A stretch of DNA of 64,000 nucleotides from Pseudomonas corrugata (GTDB lineage Bacteria; Pseudomonadota; Gammaproteobacteria; Pseudomonadales; Pseudomonadaceae): NCBI RefSeq assembly GCF_001269905.1, contig NZ_LHVK01000014.1, forward strand, positions 372,397 through 436,396, given 5' to 3'. Positions 1 through 10,379 of the stretch are shown here, piece by piece. The notes beneath the pieces were generated by a model that had not been told where the DNA came from, ran no database searches, and was given only the letters and a program-made list of their open reading frames with translations. Both the position numbers and the translations under genes were made by a program. How positions within the stretch are numbered: the stretch's first letter is position 1; each line of letters begins with the position of its first letter.

Positions 1-1273
1 CCTGTCCGGCGCTCAAGGTCCCGCCCTGGTTGTTCAGGGTCTGCGTGACGTGGGTCGTCAGGTTGCGGCTGGCGATCACGCTCTTGCCGCTGTTGTTGAG
101 ATTCTGCGCGGTGAGGCTGACATCGCCTGTGACGTTACGGGTGATGTCGGCATTGACCCCGGCTTCGATGACGCCGTTGTTGGTCAACTGCCCGCCGCTG
201 CTCAAGCTGATCTGGTCGCGGGCGGCAATGCTCTGCTGCACGTCCAGCGCGCCGCTGGTTTGCACGTTGACGCTGGCAGCGTAGACCGCGCCTTGCACGT
301 CGGCGCTGGCGGCCTTGACGTTGACCGCGCCGGTGGCCGAGGTGTCGGCCAGGCTCAGATGACCGTTGGCGTCGAGCTGGATGTCTCCACCGCTGGCGAT
401 CATCTTGCCGTCCAGCTTCACGCCGACACCGGCCTCGGTGCCCACCAACTTGATCGCCCCGGCATACATGCCTCCCAGGGCCGAGGAGTCGATGGCGAGT
501 TGCGGTTTGGTGCTGCCGTCGTCAGCGCGGGCGGTGGCATCGAGGCTGGTGGCATCGACATCGTTGCGGCCGGCGACGATGGTCAGGTTCCTGGCCTGGA
601 TCTCGGCGTTGATCTTGGCGCTGCGGGTGATGATTTCGAAGCGGTCGACGTTGGTCGCGTTGAGGCCCGCACCTTCGACGGTGACGCTGCCCTGGTCGAC
701 CTGGTAGCGCGTCAACTGGCCGTTTTCCACCACCGGTTTGCCGGTGGTCAAAGTTGCCTGGGGGGTGTTGATGAAACCGCAGCCGTTGCAGGTAATCCCG
801 TAGGGGTTGGCGACGATGACGTGGGCCGACTGCCCCGCCACTTCGGTGTAGCCGCGCAACTGGCTCGGGCTGCCGCCGTTGACTTCGTTGAGGATGGTGG
901 TGGCGGCCGCGCCGTTGAGGTTCGGGTTGCCGAGGACGATCCCGCCCAGTTGAGTGGACTGGGTCCGCGACGTGGCGTTGTTGAGGATCACGCCGTTGCT
1001 GCCGACGTTGTAGTCCTTGAACTGGTTATGGGACAGGCCGCTGCCGTTGGGCTTGGCGATGTTGACGATGGGCACGCCGTTGCCCGCCTGGCCGAGGCTG
1101 GTGCCCGACCCACTGACGACAATGCCGCCCGCCTGGGCCCACATCGGCTGCCAGAACATGACGTTGGCCAGCAGGAATGCCAGGCCGCGCTTGGGCATGC
1201 CGCAGAACCGTTCGCGGTTTTGCAGGGCAGCAGAAGGTTGGCGGGCCAGCAAGGCGTATTGGCGGTCGTCCAT
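1..1273 (-). CDS. Filamentous haemagglutinin / TpsA-type exoprotein, N-terminal part (runs off the window)
   Basis: Large secreted exoprotein of a two-partner secretion system, exported by an outer-membrane TpsB partner that is not in this window. About 424 residues are visible. They contain an extended signal region (MPKRGLAFLLANVMFWQP, around residues 26-43) followed by a TPS/haemagglutination-activity domain with the hallmarks GNPNLNG and NPYGITCNGCGFINT, then beta-helix-type repeats. I start it at MDDRQYALLARQPS because related Pseudomonas proteins begin this way. In-frame ATGs also exist at 1309, 1339 and 1342. The C-terminus, which would show whether this is an adhesin or a CdiA-type toxin, lies outside. 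A long plus-strand frame across the same DNA is a shadow. Confidence 0.9.
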   Translation of the reverse strand, partial: MDDRQYALLARQPSAALQNRERFCGMPKRGLAFLLANVMFWQPMWAQAGGIVVSGSGTSLGQAGNGVPIVNIAKPNGSGLSHNQFKDYNVGSNGVILNNATSRTQSTQLGGIVLGNPNLNGAAATTILNEVNGGSPSQLRGYTEVAGQSAHVIVANPYGITCNGCGFINTPQATLTTGKPVVENGQLTRYQVDQGSVTVEGAGLNATNVDRFEIITRSAKINAEIQARNLTIVAGRNDVDATSLDATARADDGSTKPQLAIDSSALGGMYAGAIKLVGTEAGVGVKLDGKMIASGGDIQLDANGHLSLADTSATGAVNVKAASADVQGAVYAASVNVQTSGALDVQQSIAARDQISLSSGGQLTNNGVIEAGVNADITRNVTGDVSLTAQNLNNSGKSVIASRNLTTHVTQTLNNQGGTLSAGQ

Positions 1274-1410
1274 GATCAGGTCTCGTTGCGGGGGGCGCAG
1301 AAGTGCCATCAAAATAGTGGCGCGATGGTAAAGAGCCATCATTTTGACGTCAACTTTTGAATTACCAGAAGGGAGAGGTTTCGTCGGAAAACCAAAGGTT
1401 GAGAGGAAGA

Positions 1411-1560
1411 CCGCCTTCGCGAGCAAGCCCACTCCCACGGGGGAACTCAGGCGAACACATCGAGACCTGTGGGAGCGAGCCTGCTCGCGATGAGGGAGGT
1501 CCATCCAGCATCGATGCAAGCTGACCCACCGCTATCGCGAGCAGGCTCGCTCCCACAGGA
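1411..1560. repeat. Cluster of three REP palindromes in the gap between tpsA and the phosphate transporter
   Basis: Three copies of the Pseudomonas REP core lie at about 1411-1440, 1466-1495 and 1527-1559, in alternating orientation (for example CTGTGGGAGCGAGCCTGCTC, then its inverse). They fill much of the 1343-1737 gap. I see no gene in that gap. The remaining sequence presumably holds the divergent promoters of the flanking genes, but I cannot point to clear -35/-10 boxes. Confidence 0.9.
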
Positions 1561-1737
1561 GGTTGCGATGCACGCGAGCTTTGTGAATACCTGAATCAGC
1601 CGACTCGCTAACGCTGGTCTCTATCCCGTAACAAATTGTGGATAGCATTTTCATTGGTACTCGCACACCACAAGCCGCTTGGTTGCAGCGGCAAAGAGCG
1701 CCGGAACTGGCGTTTCCTCCATGAACCGGATGTCATC

Positions 1738-3348
1738 ATGACCACCCCGACCTTCGTCTCAGATTCCATAAGCCCCATCTCAAGACCGCAGCTCAACCGC
1801 AAGCCGAGCATGCTGACCCTGATCGTATTTTTCGCAGTGTTGGCCAGCGGGCTGCTGTTCACGGCCTACAGCCTGGTGCGTGACATGGGCGAATTCGGCA
1901 CCGTGGTGACCACCTGGACGCCGTTCCTGCTGCTGGGCGTGGCGCTGCTGATTGCCCTGGGCTTCGAGTTCGTCAACGGTTTCCACGACACCGCCAACGC
2001 TGTGGCGACGGTGATCTATACGAACTCCATGGCGCCGAATTTCGCGGTGGCCTGGTCGGGGTTCTTCAATTTTCTCGGAGTGCTGTTGTCCAGCGGCGCG
2101 GTGGCCTTCGGCATCATCGCCCTGTTGCCGGTAGAGTTGATTCTGCAAGTCGGTTCATCGGCTGGTTTCGCGATGATCTTCGCCCTGCTGATCGCCGCGA
2201 TCCTGTGGAACCTCGGCACCTGGTGGCTGGGCCTGCCGGCGTCCTCCTCGCACACCTTGATCGGCTCGATCATCGGCGTCGGCGTGGCCAATGCCCTGAT
2301 GCACGGCCGTGACGGCACCAGCGGGGTGGACTGGACCCAGGCGGCCAAGGTCGGTTACGCCCTGTTGCTCTCGCCCCTGGTGGGTTTCGGCTGTGCCGCG
2401 TTGCTGTTGCTGGCGTTGCGAGCTTTCGTCAAGAACCGCGCTCTGTACAAGGCACCGCAAGGCCATGAGCCGCCACCGTGGTGGATTCGCGGCATGCTGA
2501 TCGCCACCTGCACCGGCGTGTCGTTTGCCCATGGCTCCAACGACGGCCAGAAAGGCATGGGGCTGATCATGTTGATTCTGGTGGGCACTCTGCCGATGGC
2601 GTATGCGTTGAACCGCACCATGCCAGCCGATCAAGCCTTGCAGTTCGCTGCCGTGGCCGAAGTCACCCAGCAGGCCCTGGTAAAAAGCGCACCGCAACCG
2701 GCACCGGCAGATCCCCGGGCGGTCCTCTCCGATTTCGTGCGCAGCAAGGAAGCCTCGCCGCAATTGGTGCCGGCCCTCGCCGCCCTCACCGGCGCCATCG
2801 GGGCGCAGGTCAAGGGTTACGGCTCGTTGGCCAGGGTGCCCGCCGAAGCCGTGGGTAACGTGCGTAACGACATGTACCTGACCAGCGAAACCATCCGCCT
2901 GATGGACAAGAACAAAGTCGCCAAATTCGATGCGGACACCAGCGGCAAGCTGCAATTGTTCAAGCAGCAGATCGACAATTCCACACGGTTCATTCCGCTG
3001 TGGGTGAAGATCGCCGTGGCCATCGCCTTGGGCTTGGGCACCATGGTGGGCTGGAAACGGATCGTGGTGACGGTGGGCGAAAAGATTGGCAAGAGCCACC
3101 TGACCTACGCCCAGGGCGCCTCGGCGGAAACCGTCGCGATGCTGACCATCGGCGCTGCCGACATGTTCGGCTTGCCGGTGTCCACCACCCATGTGTTGTC
3201 TTCGGGGGTGGCCGGGACCATGGTCGCCAATGGTTCGGGCTTGCAGATGCGCACGATCCGTAACCTGCTGATGGCTTGGGTATTGACGTTGCCGGCGGCG
3301 ATTCTGCTGTCGGGTAGCCTCTACTGGCTGTTGACCAAATTGTTCTGA
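1738..3348 (+). CDS. pitA: PiT-family low-affinity inorganic phosphate transporter
   Basis: Inner-membrane phosphate (metal-phosphate):H+ symporter of the PHO4/PiT family. The N-terminal signature NGFHDTANAVATVIYT is near residue 80, and the second half carries its inverted-repeat counterpart GLPVSTTHVLSSGVAG near residue 480. About ten hydrophobic segments flank a long hydrophilic loop (residues about 320-420), as in PitA of E. coli. At 536 residues it is slightly longer than E. coli PitA because of an N-terminal extension. The chosen ATG gives MTTPTFVSD; the frame is open further upstream to 1636, but that part does not look like a PiT protein. It stands alone, convergent with the next LysR gene. 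Confidence 0.9.
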   Translation: MTTPTFVSDSISPISRPQLNRKPSMLTLIVFFAVLASGLLFTAYSLVRDMGEFGTVVTTWTPFLLLGVALLIALGFEFVNGFHDTANAVATVIYTNSMAPNFAVAWSGFFNFLGVLLSSGAVAFGIIALLPVELILQVGSSAGFAMIFALLIAAILWNLGTWWLGLPASSSHTLIGSIIGVGVANALMHGRDGTSGVDWTQAAKVGYALLLSPLVGFGCAALLLLALRAFVKNRALYKAPQGHEPPPWWIRGMLIATCTGVSFAHGSNDGQKGMGLIMLILVGTLPMAYALNRTMPADQALQFAAVAEVTQQALVKSAPQPAPADPRAVLSDFVRSKEASPQLVPALAALTGAIGAQVKGYGSLARVPAEAVGNVRNDMYLTSETIRLMDKNKVAKFDADTSGKLQLFKQQIDNSTRFIPLWVKIAVAIALGLGTMVGWKRIVVTVGEKIGKSHLTYAQGASAETVAMLTIGAADMFGLPVSTTHVLSSGVAGTMVANGSGLQMRTIRNLLMAWVLTLPAAILLSGSLYWLLTKLF

Positions 3349-3363
3349 CGCACCCGACCCAAC

Positions 3364-3456
3364 CTGTGGGAGCCGAGCTTGCTCGCGATAGCGGTGTGTC
3401 AGTTGACAACCTTCAACTGATCCGCCGCTATCGCGAGCAAGCTCGGCTCCCACAAG
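3364..3456. repeat. REPIN: inverted pair of REP palindromes between convergent genes
   Basis: CTGTGGGAGCCGAGCTTGCT at 3364 is followed after about 40 bases by its inverse ending at 3456. The pair can fold into one long hairpin. It sits between the 3' ends of the phosphate transporter and the convergent LysR gene, so it may also act as a bidirectional transcription barrier. Confidence 0.85.
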
Positions 3457-3476
3457 TGTTTTGCATCGACACATAA

Positions 3477-4415
3477 TCAGTCCGCCACAAAACCCTCTGC
3501 AAACGTCTCCCGCAGCCAGGCTGTAAACACACTCACCGCCCGTGGCACATGGGCAGAGTAAGGACGAATAGCGTACAAGTGGGAAGCAAAAGCCCCGGTC
3601 GACTCCCAGTCGGGCATCACCTCGACGAGCGTGCCGTCACGCAAAGCGGCTTGTGCGCTGAAGTCCGGCAGCAAGGTGATGCCTAATCCGCAGAGTGCCG
3701 CCTCGCGCAACGCTTCGCTGTTGTTGGCGGAAAAAACGCCGACGACCGGCACCGTCGTACGAGGGTGATCGGGCGCCGCGTTCCTTGGCACGAAATGCCA
3801 GACCGGCTGACCCTGGCGCAGATAGTAAAGACAATCCTGATCCACCAGCATGTGGGGCTCCGTAGGTGTTCCTCGACGCTCCAGATACTCGCGACTGGCA
3901 ACCAGCAGCGTGCGTGTTCGGCAAAGCGGCAAGGCAACATGGGTATCAGGTGGAGTCTGTGTATGGCGGATGGCGAGGTCGAATCCTTCCGTGGCCAGAG
4001 CGCTGATGTTGTTCAACATGGACAGCTCGACGCGAACCTCCGGATAGGCCTGAAAGAAGGTCGCCAGCCTCGGCATCAATTGCTGCCGGGCCAATGCGAC
4101 AGGGGCCGTGATCCGAAGCAATCCCCGAGGCGTTTGTGCAAGGTCCTGGACACTGGCAAAACTATGGGCGATTGCACCGAAGGCCGTGCGGGTTTCCTCT
4201 ACCAGGCCACGGCCGGCATCGGTGAGGCGCACGCTGCGCGTGGTCCGCTGCACCAGGGCAATCCCGGCTTGCCGTTCCAGCTCGGCGATGTGCTGACTCA
4301 TCGCTGCCTTGCTGACCCCCAGACGGCGTGCCGCCGCGGTAAAACTCCCCTGCTCCGACAACACGGTGAGCCAATGGAGTTGGTTCCAGGGAATGTCGAG
4401 AGGTGACTTTTTCAT
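3477..4415 (-). CDS. LysR-family transcriptional regulator, divergent from mmsA
   Basis: 312-residue LysR-type regulator. The N-terminal winged helix-turn-helix is clear (SEQGSFTAAARRLGVSKAAM near residues 20-39), followed by a linker helix and a LysR substrate-binding domain to the C-terminus. I start at MKKSPLDIPWNQ, twelve codons inside the longest frame, because the conserved DNA-binding domain begins there. It is transcribed away from the CoA-acylating aldehyde dehydrogenase with about 110 bases between starts. This suggests, but does not prove, that it controls that gene. The ligand is unknown. Confidence 0.88.
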   Translation of the reverse strand: MKKSPLDIPWNQLHWLTVLSEQGSFTAAARRLGVSKAAMSQHIAELERQAGIALVQRTTRSVRLTDAGRGLVEETRTAFGAIAHSFASVQDLAQTPRGLLRITAPVALARQQLMPRLATFFQAYPEVRVELSMLNNISALATEGFDLAIRHTQTPPDTHVALPLCRTRTLLVASREYLERRGTPTEPHMLVDQDCLYYLRQGQPVWHFVPRNAAPDHPRTTVPVVGVFSANNSEALREAALCGLGITLLPDFSAQAALRDGTLVEVMPDWESTGAFASHLYAIRPYSAHVPRAVSVFTAWLRETFAEGFVAD

Positions 4416-4527
4416 AGGGTGATTGTTTGCCGATGTGAACAATGAGTTCAATCTTAGACGGCTAGGCGCGCCAGCGCACCCTTCCTACACTCTCGACGGT
4501 CCCCTACCCCCTCATCGGAGAGATTGC

Positions 4528-6045
4528 ATGACTGGCCCTGTTTCCCCAATCGATCACTACATCCATGGTCGCCACGTCCCGAATACCTCCGGGCGTTCGC
4601 AGGACGTGTTCAACCCAGCCACTGGCAGGGTCACCGGCCGTGCGGGCCTGGCCGGTGTCGATCAGGTCAATGCTGCCGTGCAGTCGGCCGCCGAGGCATT
4701 TCCCAAGTGGGCCGACACGCCGCCAATACGGCGGGCCCGCGTCATGTTCAAGTTTCTCGAGTTGCTGAACCAACACCGCGACGAACTCGCCCGGCTGATC
4801 ACGGCGGAGCACGGCAAAGTGTTCACCGATGCCCAGGGCGAAGTCTCCCGGGGTATCGATATCGTCGAATTTGCCTGTGGCATGCCGCAGCTGTTGAAAG
4901 GCGATTTCACCGAGCAAGTGTCCACCGGAATGGACAACTGGACCCTGCGCCAACCGCTGGGCGTCGTGGCCGGTATCACGCCGTTCAACTTCCCGGTGAT
5001 GGTGCCCATGTGGATGTTCCCGGTGGCTATCGCGGCGGGCAATACCTTCGTGCTCAAGCCAAGCCCGACCGATCCGTCACCGTCGTTGTTCATCGCCGAT
5101 CTGTTCAAGGAAGCCGGATTGCCGGACGGCGTGTTCAACGTCGTGCAAGGCGACAAGGAAGCGGTCGATGCACTGCTCGATCACCCTGAAGTCAAGGCCG
5201 TGAGCTTTGTCGGCTCGACACCGATCGCCAACTACATCTACGAAACCGGCGCGCGCCAGGGCAAGCGCGTGCAAGCCCTGGGCGGCGCGAAAAACCACAT
5301 GGTGGTGATGCCAGACGCCGACATCGACCAGGTGGTCGACGCGCTGATCGGCGCGGCTTTCGGCTCTGCCGGCGAACGTTGCATGGCGATCTCGGTGGCA
5401 GTGTTTGTCGGTGATGTCGCCGACAAAGTCATGCCGAAACTGGTGGAGCGCACCCGGGCGCTGAAAATCCTCAACGGCATGGACCTGACGGCCGAACTGG
5501 GCCCGATCGTGTCGAAAGCGGCGCACCAACGCATCACCGGCTACATCGAACAGGGCATTGCCGAAGGCGCCGAGATGTTGGTCGACGGTCGCGATTTCCG
5601 CGGCGCCGAAGCCGGCGAAGGGTGCGAGGAGGGTTTCTGGCTGGGCGGCACGCTCTTCGACCACGTCACGCCGCACATGAGCATCTACAAGGACGAGATC
5701 TTCGGTCCCGTATTGGGTTGCCTGCGGGTCAACGATCTGAAGGAAGCCGTCGACCTGATCAACGCCCACGAATTCGGCAACGGCGTGGCCTGCTTCACCC
5801 GCGACGGCAACGTGGCACGGGAGTTCAGCCGGCGCATCCAGGTCGGGATGGTGGGTATCAACGTCCCGATCCCGGTGCCCATGGCGTGGCACGGTTTCGG
5901 CGGCTGGAAGCGCAGCCTGTTCGGCGACATGCATGCGTATGGCGAAGAAGGCGTGCGTTTCTACACCAAGCAGAAGTCGATCATGCAGCGCTGGCCCGAA
6001 AGCATCGACAAGGGTGCCGAATTCGTGATGCCGACGGCGAAATAG
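4528..6045 (+). CDS. mmsA: CoA-acylating methylmalonate-semialdehyde dehydrogenase
   Basis: NAD- and CoA-dependent oxidation of (methyl)malonate semialdehyde to propionyl- or acetyl-CoA, as in valine, beta-alanine and inositol breakdown. The 505-residue protein has the ALDH fold with the MmsA-type motifs TPFNFPVMVPMWMFP (about 153-167), the nucleotide-site motif VGSTPIA, and the catalytic cysteine in GSAGERCMAIS. The start MTGPVSPIDHY is preceded by GGAGAG at good spacing; the open frame upstream is not coding-like. It lies alone, divergent from a LysR gene, without the mmsB partner usually found in valine operons. A malonate-semialdehyde role is therefore equally possible. Confidence 0.9.
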   Translation: MTGPVSPIDHYIHGRHVPNTSGRSQDVFNPATGRVTGRAGLAGVDQVNAAVQSAAEAFPKWADTPPIRRARVMFKFLELLNQHRDELARLITAEHGKVFTDAQGEVSRGIDIVEFACGMPQLLKGDFTEQVSTGMDNWTLRQPLGVVAGITPFNFPVMVPMWMFPVAIAAGNTFVLKPSPTDPSPSLFIADLFKEAGLPDGVFNVVQGDKEAVDALLDHPEVKAVSFVGSTPIANYIYETGARQGKRVQALGGAKNHMVVMPDADIDQVVDALIGAAFGSAGERCMAISVAVFVGDVADKVMPKLVERTRALKILNGMDLTAELGPIVSKAAHQRITGYIEQGIAEGAEMLVDGRDFRGAEAGEGCEEGFWLGGTLFDHVTPHMSIYKDEIFGPVLGCLRVNDLKEAVDLINAHEFGNGVACFTRDGNVAREFSRRIQVGMVGINVPIPVPMAWHGFGGWKRSLFGDMHAYGEEGVRFYTKQKSIMQRWPESIDKGAEFVMPTAK

Positions 6046-6060
6046 CGAGTCCGCCATGCC

Positions 6061-6090
6061 CTGGCGCAACTACTCCGGTAGTGGCGCCAG
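6061..6090. terminator. Stem-loop between convergent mmsA and LysR gene
   Basis: CTGGCGC (6061-6067) pairs with GCGCCAG (6084-6090), and ACTAC with GTAGT inside it, around a TCCG loop. There is one mismatch in a 13-position stem. No T-run follows on either strand, so it may be a weak terminator or an mRNA-end stabiliser. Confidence 0.55.
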
Positions 6091-6122
6091 GAGCTGTCAG
6101 CGTCGGACTCGTCATGCCCGCA

Positions 6123-7046
6123 CTAGATTCTGACCATCAACTCTCCCCGCCTGTCTGCCTCCCCGTGTAACACCTCAATCACCCAGTCGATGAACACCCG
6201 CACCCGTGGCGACAGCTGTCGATGGGGTGGATACACCGCTGAAATCGGCCAAAGCGGCACCACGTATTCGCTCAGGACCTGAACCAGGCGTCCCTCGGCC
6301 AACTGCCGCTGAACGTGGTAACGCGGTACCTGGATCAAGCCGAATCCCGCCCCGCAAGCGCTGACGTAGGCATCGGCATTGTTGACGGTCAACTCGCCCG
6401 GCATTTGCCACTCGCGCACCTGCCCTGCCACCTCGAATTCGAAAGGGAAATATCGACCATTGCCGGACGCGAAGCTGATGGCGCGGTGCGTCGCCAGATC
6501 CTCCAATTGTCGAGGCGTGCCCCAGCGGGCCAGGTAGTCGGGGCTGGCGCAGGTCAGCTGATGCAGCCGCACGATGGGCCGTGCCACCAATGCTTGGTCG
6601 GTGATGTTGCCGGCGCGGATTGCGCAATCCACGCCTTCGCGCTGCAGATGCACTTGCCGGTCGTGAAAGCCGATGTCCAGTTGCAGCGCCGGATAGCGCC
6701 GATAAAAATCCGCCAGACGCGGCAGGATCCAGTGGCAACCGAAGGCGATGGGCATGTCCACCCGCAAGGTGCCGCGCGGCTGGCTCCGTTGGGCCGACAG
6801 TGACCCCTCAAGGTCATCGAGATCGTCCAGCAGTTGGCCGCAACGCTGGTAATAGGCTTCGCCATCGAGCGTGGCGCGCACCTGTCGCGTGGTGCGCTGC
6901 AGCAGTTGCACGCCCAGGTGTGCTTCGAGCTGCTGAATCAGCAGGCTGACGGTGGCTCGGGGCAGTTCAAGGTCATCGGCGGCCTTGCCGAATCCGCCCA
7001 GTTCGACAATGCGCCTGAATACCTTCATGGCCTGTAAACGGTCCAT
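6123..7046 (-). CDS. LysR-family transcriptional regulator, divergent from aldo/keto reductase
   Basis: 307-residue LysR regulator of the subgroup that begins MDRLQAMKVFRRIVELGGF. The helix-turn-helix (KAADDLELPRATVSLLIQQL) is at residues about 21-40, followed by a periplasmic-binding-protein-like effector domain. It is divergent from the aldo/keto reductase gene with 112 bases between start codons, which is the classical LysR-target layout. The effector cannot be read from sequence. Confidence 0.88.
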   Translation of the reverse strand: MDRLQAMKVFRRIVELGGFGKAADDLELPRATVSLLIQQLEAHLGVQLLQRTTRQVRATLDGEAYYQRCGQLLDDLDDLEGSLSAQRSQPRGTLRVDMPIAFGCHWILPRLADFYRRYPALQLDIGFHDRQVHLQREGVDCAIRAGNITDQALVARPIVRLHQLTCASPDYLARWGTPRQLEDLATHRAISFASGNGRYFPFEFEVAGQVREWQMPGELTVNNADAYVSACGAGFGLIQVPRYHVQRQLAEGRLVQVLSEYVVPLWPISAVYPPHRQLSPRVRVFIDWVIEVLHGEADRRGELMVRI

Positions 7047-7158
7047 TGGATCGCCTCATTATTCAGAAATTACGAATAGTTAAACCAACATTTGCAGATT
7101 TATCCATGTATTCGTTTACCGGAAACTGAGCGTGTCATTCATCTGCAGGAGCAAAACC

Positions 7159-8154
<996 letters not shown>

Positions 8155-8190
8155 GTGGAGCGACACTGCTGACATCGCCGTCGGATGAGC

Positions 8191-8296
8191 CATCGCTATC
8201 GCGAGCAGGCTCGCTCCCACCTGGGACTTGGGTGTGCGCGGTATTTGCGTACGCCACCGGTCCCTGTGGGAGCCAGGCTTGCCCGCGATGGCGGCG
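8191..8296. repeat. Inverted pair of REP palindromes upstream of the ebo block
   Basis: Cores at about 8191-8220 and 8262-8296 lie in opposite orientation in the 350-base gap (8155-8504) between the aldo/keto reductase and the ebo genes. The rest of the gap (8300-8490) should carry the promoter for the long downstream operon. It is AT-richer just before the start, but I cannot assign convincing -35/-10 elements. Confidence 0.85.
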
Positions 8297-8504
8297 GCAC
8301 ATGTCGGTGGAAAATCACTTTGCCATCAAATCGCCTTGCAAAAAGACAATGCCCGTCTAGATTCAAAACTGTCTTCACAAGCGCAACCCAACGCACTTGG
8401 GCCAGCCCCTCAAACGAGAGCCTCTATCGACCTGAAAACCGCCAGACGCTGCTTTTAGATTACTGACACGGAACGAGTCAAAAATATAAAAGAGGGATGC
8501 TTTG

Positions 8505-10379
8505 ATGAAGCGTAGCCGGTGGTTTCGTGCACTCTCACAAAAAGGTCCAGCCACGCCTTTCTGGCTGTCACTGATCTGCTTCTCAGGCCTGGTGATCGCC
8601 AGCTTCCTGCTGTTCGAACAGCAGATCCAGGACTTCCTGACCCATCTCAATCTGTACCTGCCTACGACGCCGTCCCAGAAACTCAACCTGGCGCTGCTGC
8701 TGATCACCCTGCTGGCACTGGATGTGGTGTTGCCGGTGCCGTCGAGCATGGTCGCGCTGCTGGCCGTGGCGATGCTTGGCTCCATCGGTGGCTACCTGGT
8801 CATTTTCCTCGGGCTGTGCCTGGGGGCCGGGTTGGGCTATGCCTTGGGAGCCGGATATTTCCGCTTGCTGTCCGGCCGCTTGGGTCTGCATCAGCGGCAG
8901 CCGGGACAACTGGCGTATCGGTTGGGCACGCTGTCGTTGATCTGCCTGCGGGGCGTACCGGTGTTGGCAGAAACCTCGGTGGTGGCCGCCGGGATGCAAC
9001 GCTATCCCCTGCGTGCGTTCGTGCCGGTGATTGTCCTGGCCAATGCCGGCCTGGCGCTGGCCTATAGCGCCATTGGCAGCTTTCTCGTCGAGCAGAATGC
9101 ATTGCTGGTGACCCTACTCGCCAGCATGGTCTTGCCCGGGTTGTTCATTGCCGGCTACAGCCTGTTCAAGACCCTGCGCGATCGCGACACCGAACACCCC
9201 CTGCGCGGACGTTTCGAGGTCAGTTACGACTACCCGGTGATATTCACCGATCATCTGTTCGACCCGCTCAATCCCTGCCTTCACCGCCAACTCACCACCC
9301 GACAACGAGGTCCGGTGACGGTCCTGGTGTTCGCCGATGAACAACTGCTGCATAGCGTCCCATCGTTGCGGGAACAGATCGATGCCTATTTCGCCGCCTA
9401 CCCTGTCGACCTGCATCTGCAGGCGCCACCGATTGCGGTACCGGCTGGCGAACTGAGCAAGGACTCCCAGGTGTTGCAGCAGCTCTACAGCGACATGCTG
9501 CTGCATGGCCTGGACCGCCATTGCTATGTGCTGGCCCTGGGCGGTGGTGCGGTGCTGGATGCGGTGGGTTATGCCTGCGCCACCTTCCACCGCGGCATGC
9601 GCCTGATCCGCATTCCGAGCACGGTGCTGGCCCAGAACGACGCGGGCATCGGCGTGAAGAACGGCATCAACGCCTTCGGCCAGAAGAACCTCCTTGGCGC
9701 GTTCTACCCTGCCACGGCGGTGATCAACGATTTCCAGCTGCTGATCAGCCTCAGCCGACGCGACCAGATCGCCGGACTGGCCGAAGCGGTGAAAGTAGCG
9801 CTGATCAAGGACCAGGCCTTTTTCCAATGGATGGAGCAACAGGCCGACGCCCTCGCCCGCTTCGATCATGCCGCCAGCCGCTATGCCATCCGCCGCTGCG
9901 CCGAGCTGCACCTGGCGCACATTACCGGGGCCGGCGACCCGTTCGAGCGCGGCAACGGTCGCCCGTTGGACTACGGCCACTGGGCGGCGCACAAGCTGGA
10001 AAATCTCAGCCAACACCGGCTGCGCCATGGTGAAGCGGTGGCGGTAGGCATCGCCTTGGACAGCCTGTATGCCAACACCTTGGGACTGTTGAGCGATGCC
10101 GACAGCGAGCGCATTCTGCGCCTGCTGCTCAAGCTCGGCTTCAGCCTCAACCCCGCGGAATTGAACCTCAAGGATGCACAGGGTCGTTCGCGAGTGTTGC
10201 TCGGCCTGGAAGAGTTCCGCCAGCACTTGGGCGGGCAACTCTCTATCCCCATGCTCAATCGGATCGGCGAATCCCTGGACCTGCACGAGATCGATGCCGC
10301 TCGAATGGAGCAGGCATTGCAGCGGTTGTCTGCCCTTGATGATCCGGCGCTTACCCTTAGCGAAGGCTGCGCGCAATGA
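8505..10379 (+). CDS. eboD: EboD-like dehydroquinate-synthase-fold protein fused to an N-terminal DedA/VTT membrane domain
   Basis: A 624-residue fusion. Residues about 1-220 form a DedA/SNARE-associated (VTT) membrane domain with five or so hydrophobic helices and a conserved-looking CLRGVPVLAETS stretch. Residues about 245-610 form a 3-dehydroquinate-synthase-type domain: LGGGAVLDAVGY (NAD site), GVKNGINAFGQKNLLGAFY (near 380), and all three predicted Zn ligands (Glu in GLAEAVK, His in GHWAAHK, His in RHGEAVAVG). Genes aroB-like but distinct from aroB occur as eboD in ebo clusters, where they are needed for metabolite trafficking rather than the shikimate pathway. AGAGGGA lies 7-8 bases before ATG 8505; an adjacent TTG at 8502 is possible. 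It heads the operon and overlaps eboC by ATGA. Confidence 0.88.
   Translation: MKRSRWFRALSQKGPATPFWLSLICFSGLVIASFLLFEQQIQDFLTHLNLYLPTTPSQKLNLALLLITLLALDVVLPVPSSMVALLAVAMLGSIGGYLVIFLGLCLGAGLGYALGAGYFRLLSGRLGLHQRQPGQLAYRLGTLSLICLRGVPVLAETSVVAAGMQRYPLRAFVPVIVLANAGLALAYSAIGSFLVEQNALLVTLLASMVLPGLFIAGYSLFKTLRDRDTEHPLRGRFEVSYDYPVIFTDHLFDPLNPCLHRQLTTRQRGPVTVLVFADEQLLHSVPSLREQIDAYFAAYPVDLHLQAPPIAVPAGELSKDSQVLQQLYSDMLLHGLDRHCYVLALGGGAVLDAVGYACATFHRGMRLIRIPSTVLAQNDAGIGVKNGINAFGQKNLLGAFYPATAVINDFQLLISLSRRDQIAGLAEAVKVALIKDQAFFQWMEQQADALARFDHAASRYAIRRCAELHLAHITGAGDPFERGNGRPLDYGHWAAHKLENLSQHRLRHGEAVAVGIALDSLYANTLGLLSDADSERILRLLLKLGFSLNPAELNLKDAQGRSRVLLGLEEFRQHLGGQLSIPMLNRIGESLDLHEIDAARMEQALQRLSALDDPALTLSEGCAQ

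Noticed and set aside
50..1360. Long plus-strand open frame (436 residues)
   Set aside because: It is Gly/Ala/Val/Asp/His-rich with no family resemblance, and the minus strand codes for a clear haemagglutinin TPS domain.
8505..10379. Housekeeping aroB
   Set aside because: The ebo context and the fused membrane domain point to EboD; aroB normally sits beside aroK.
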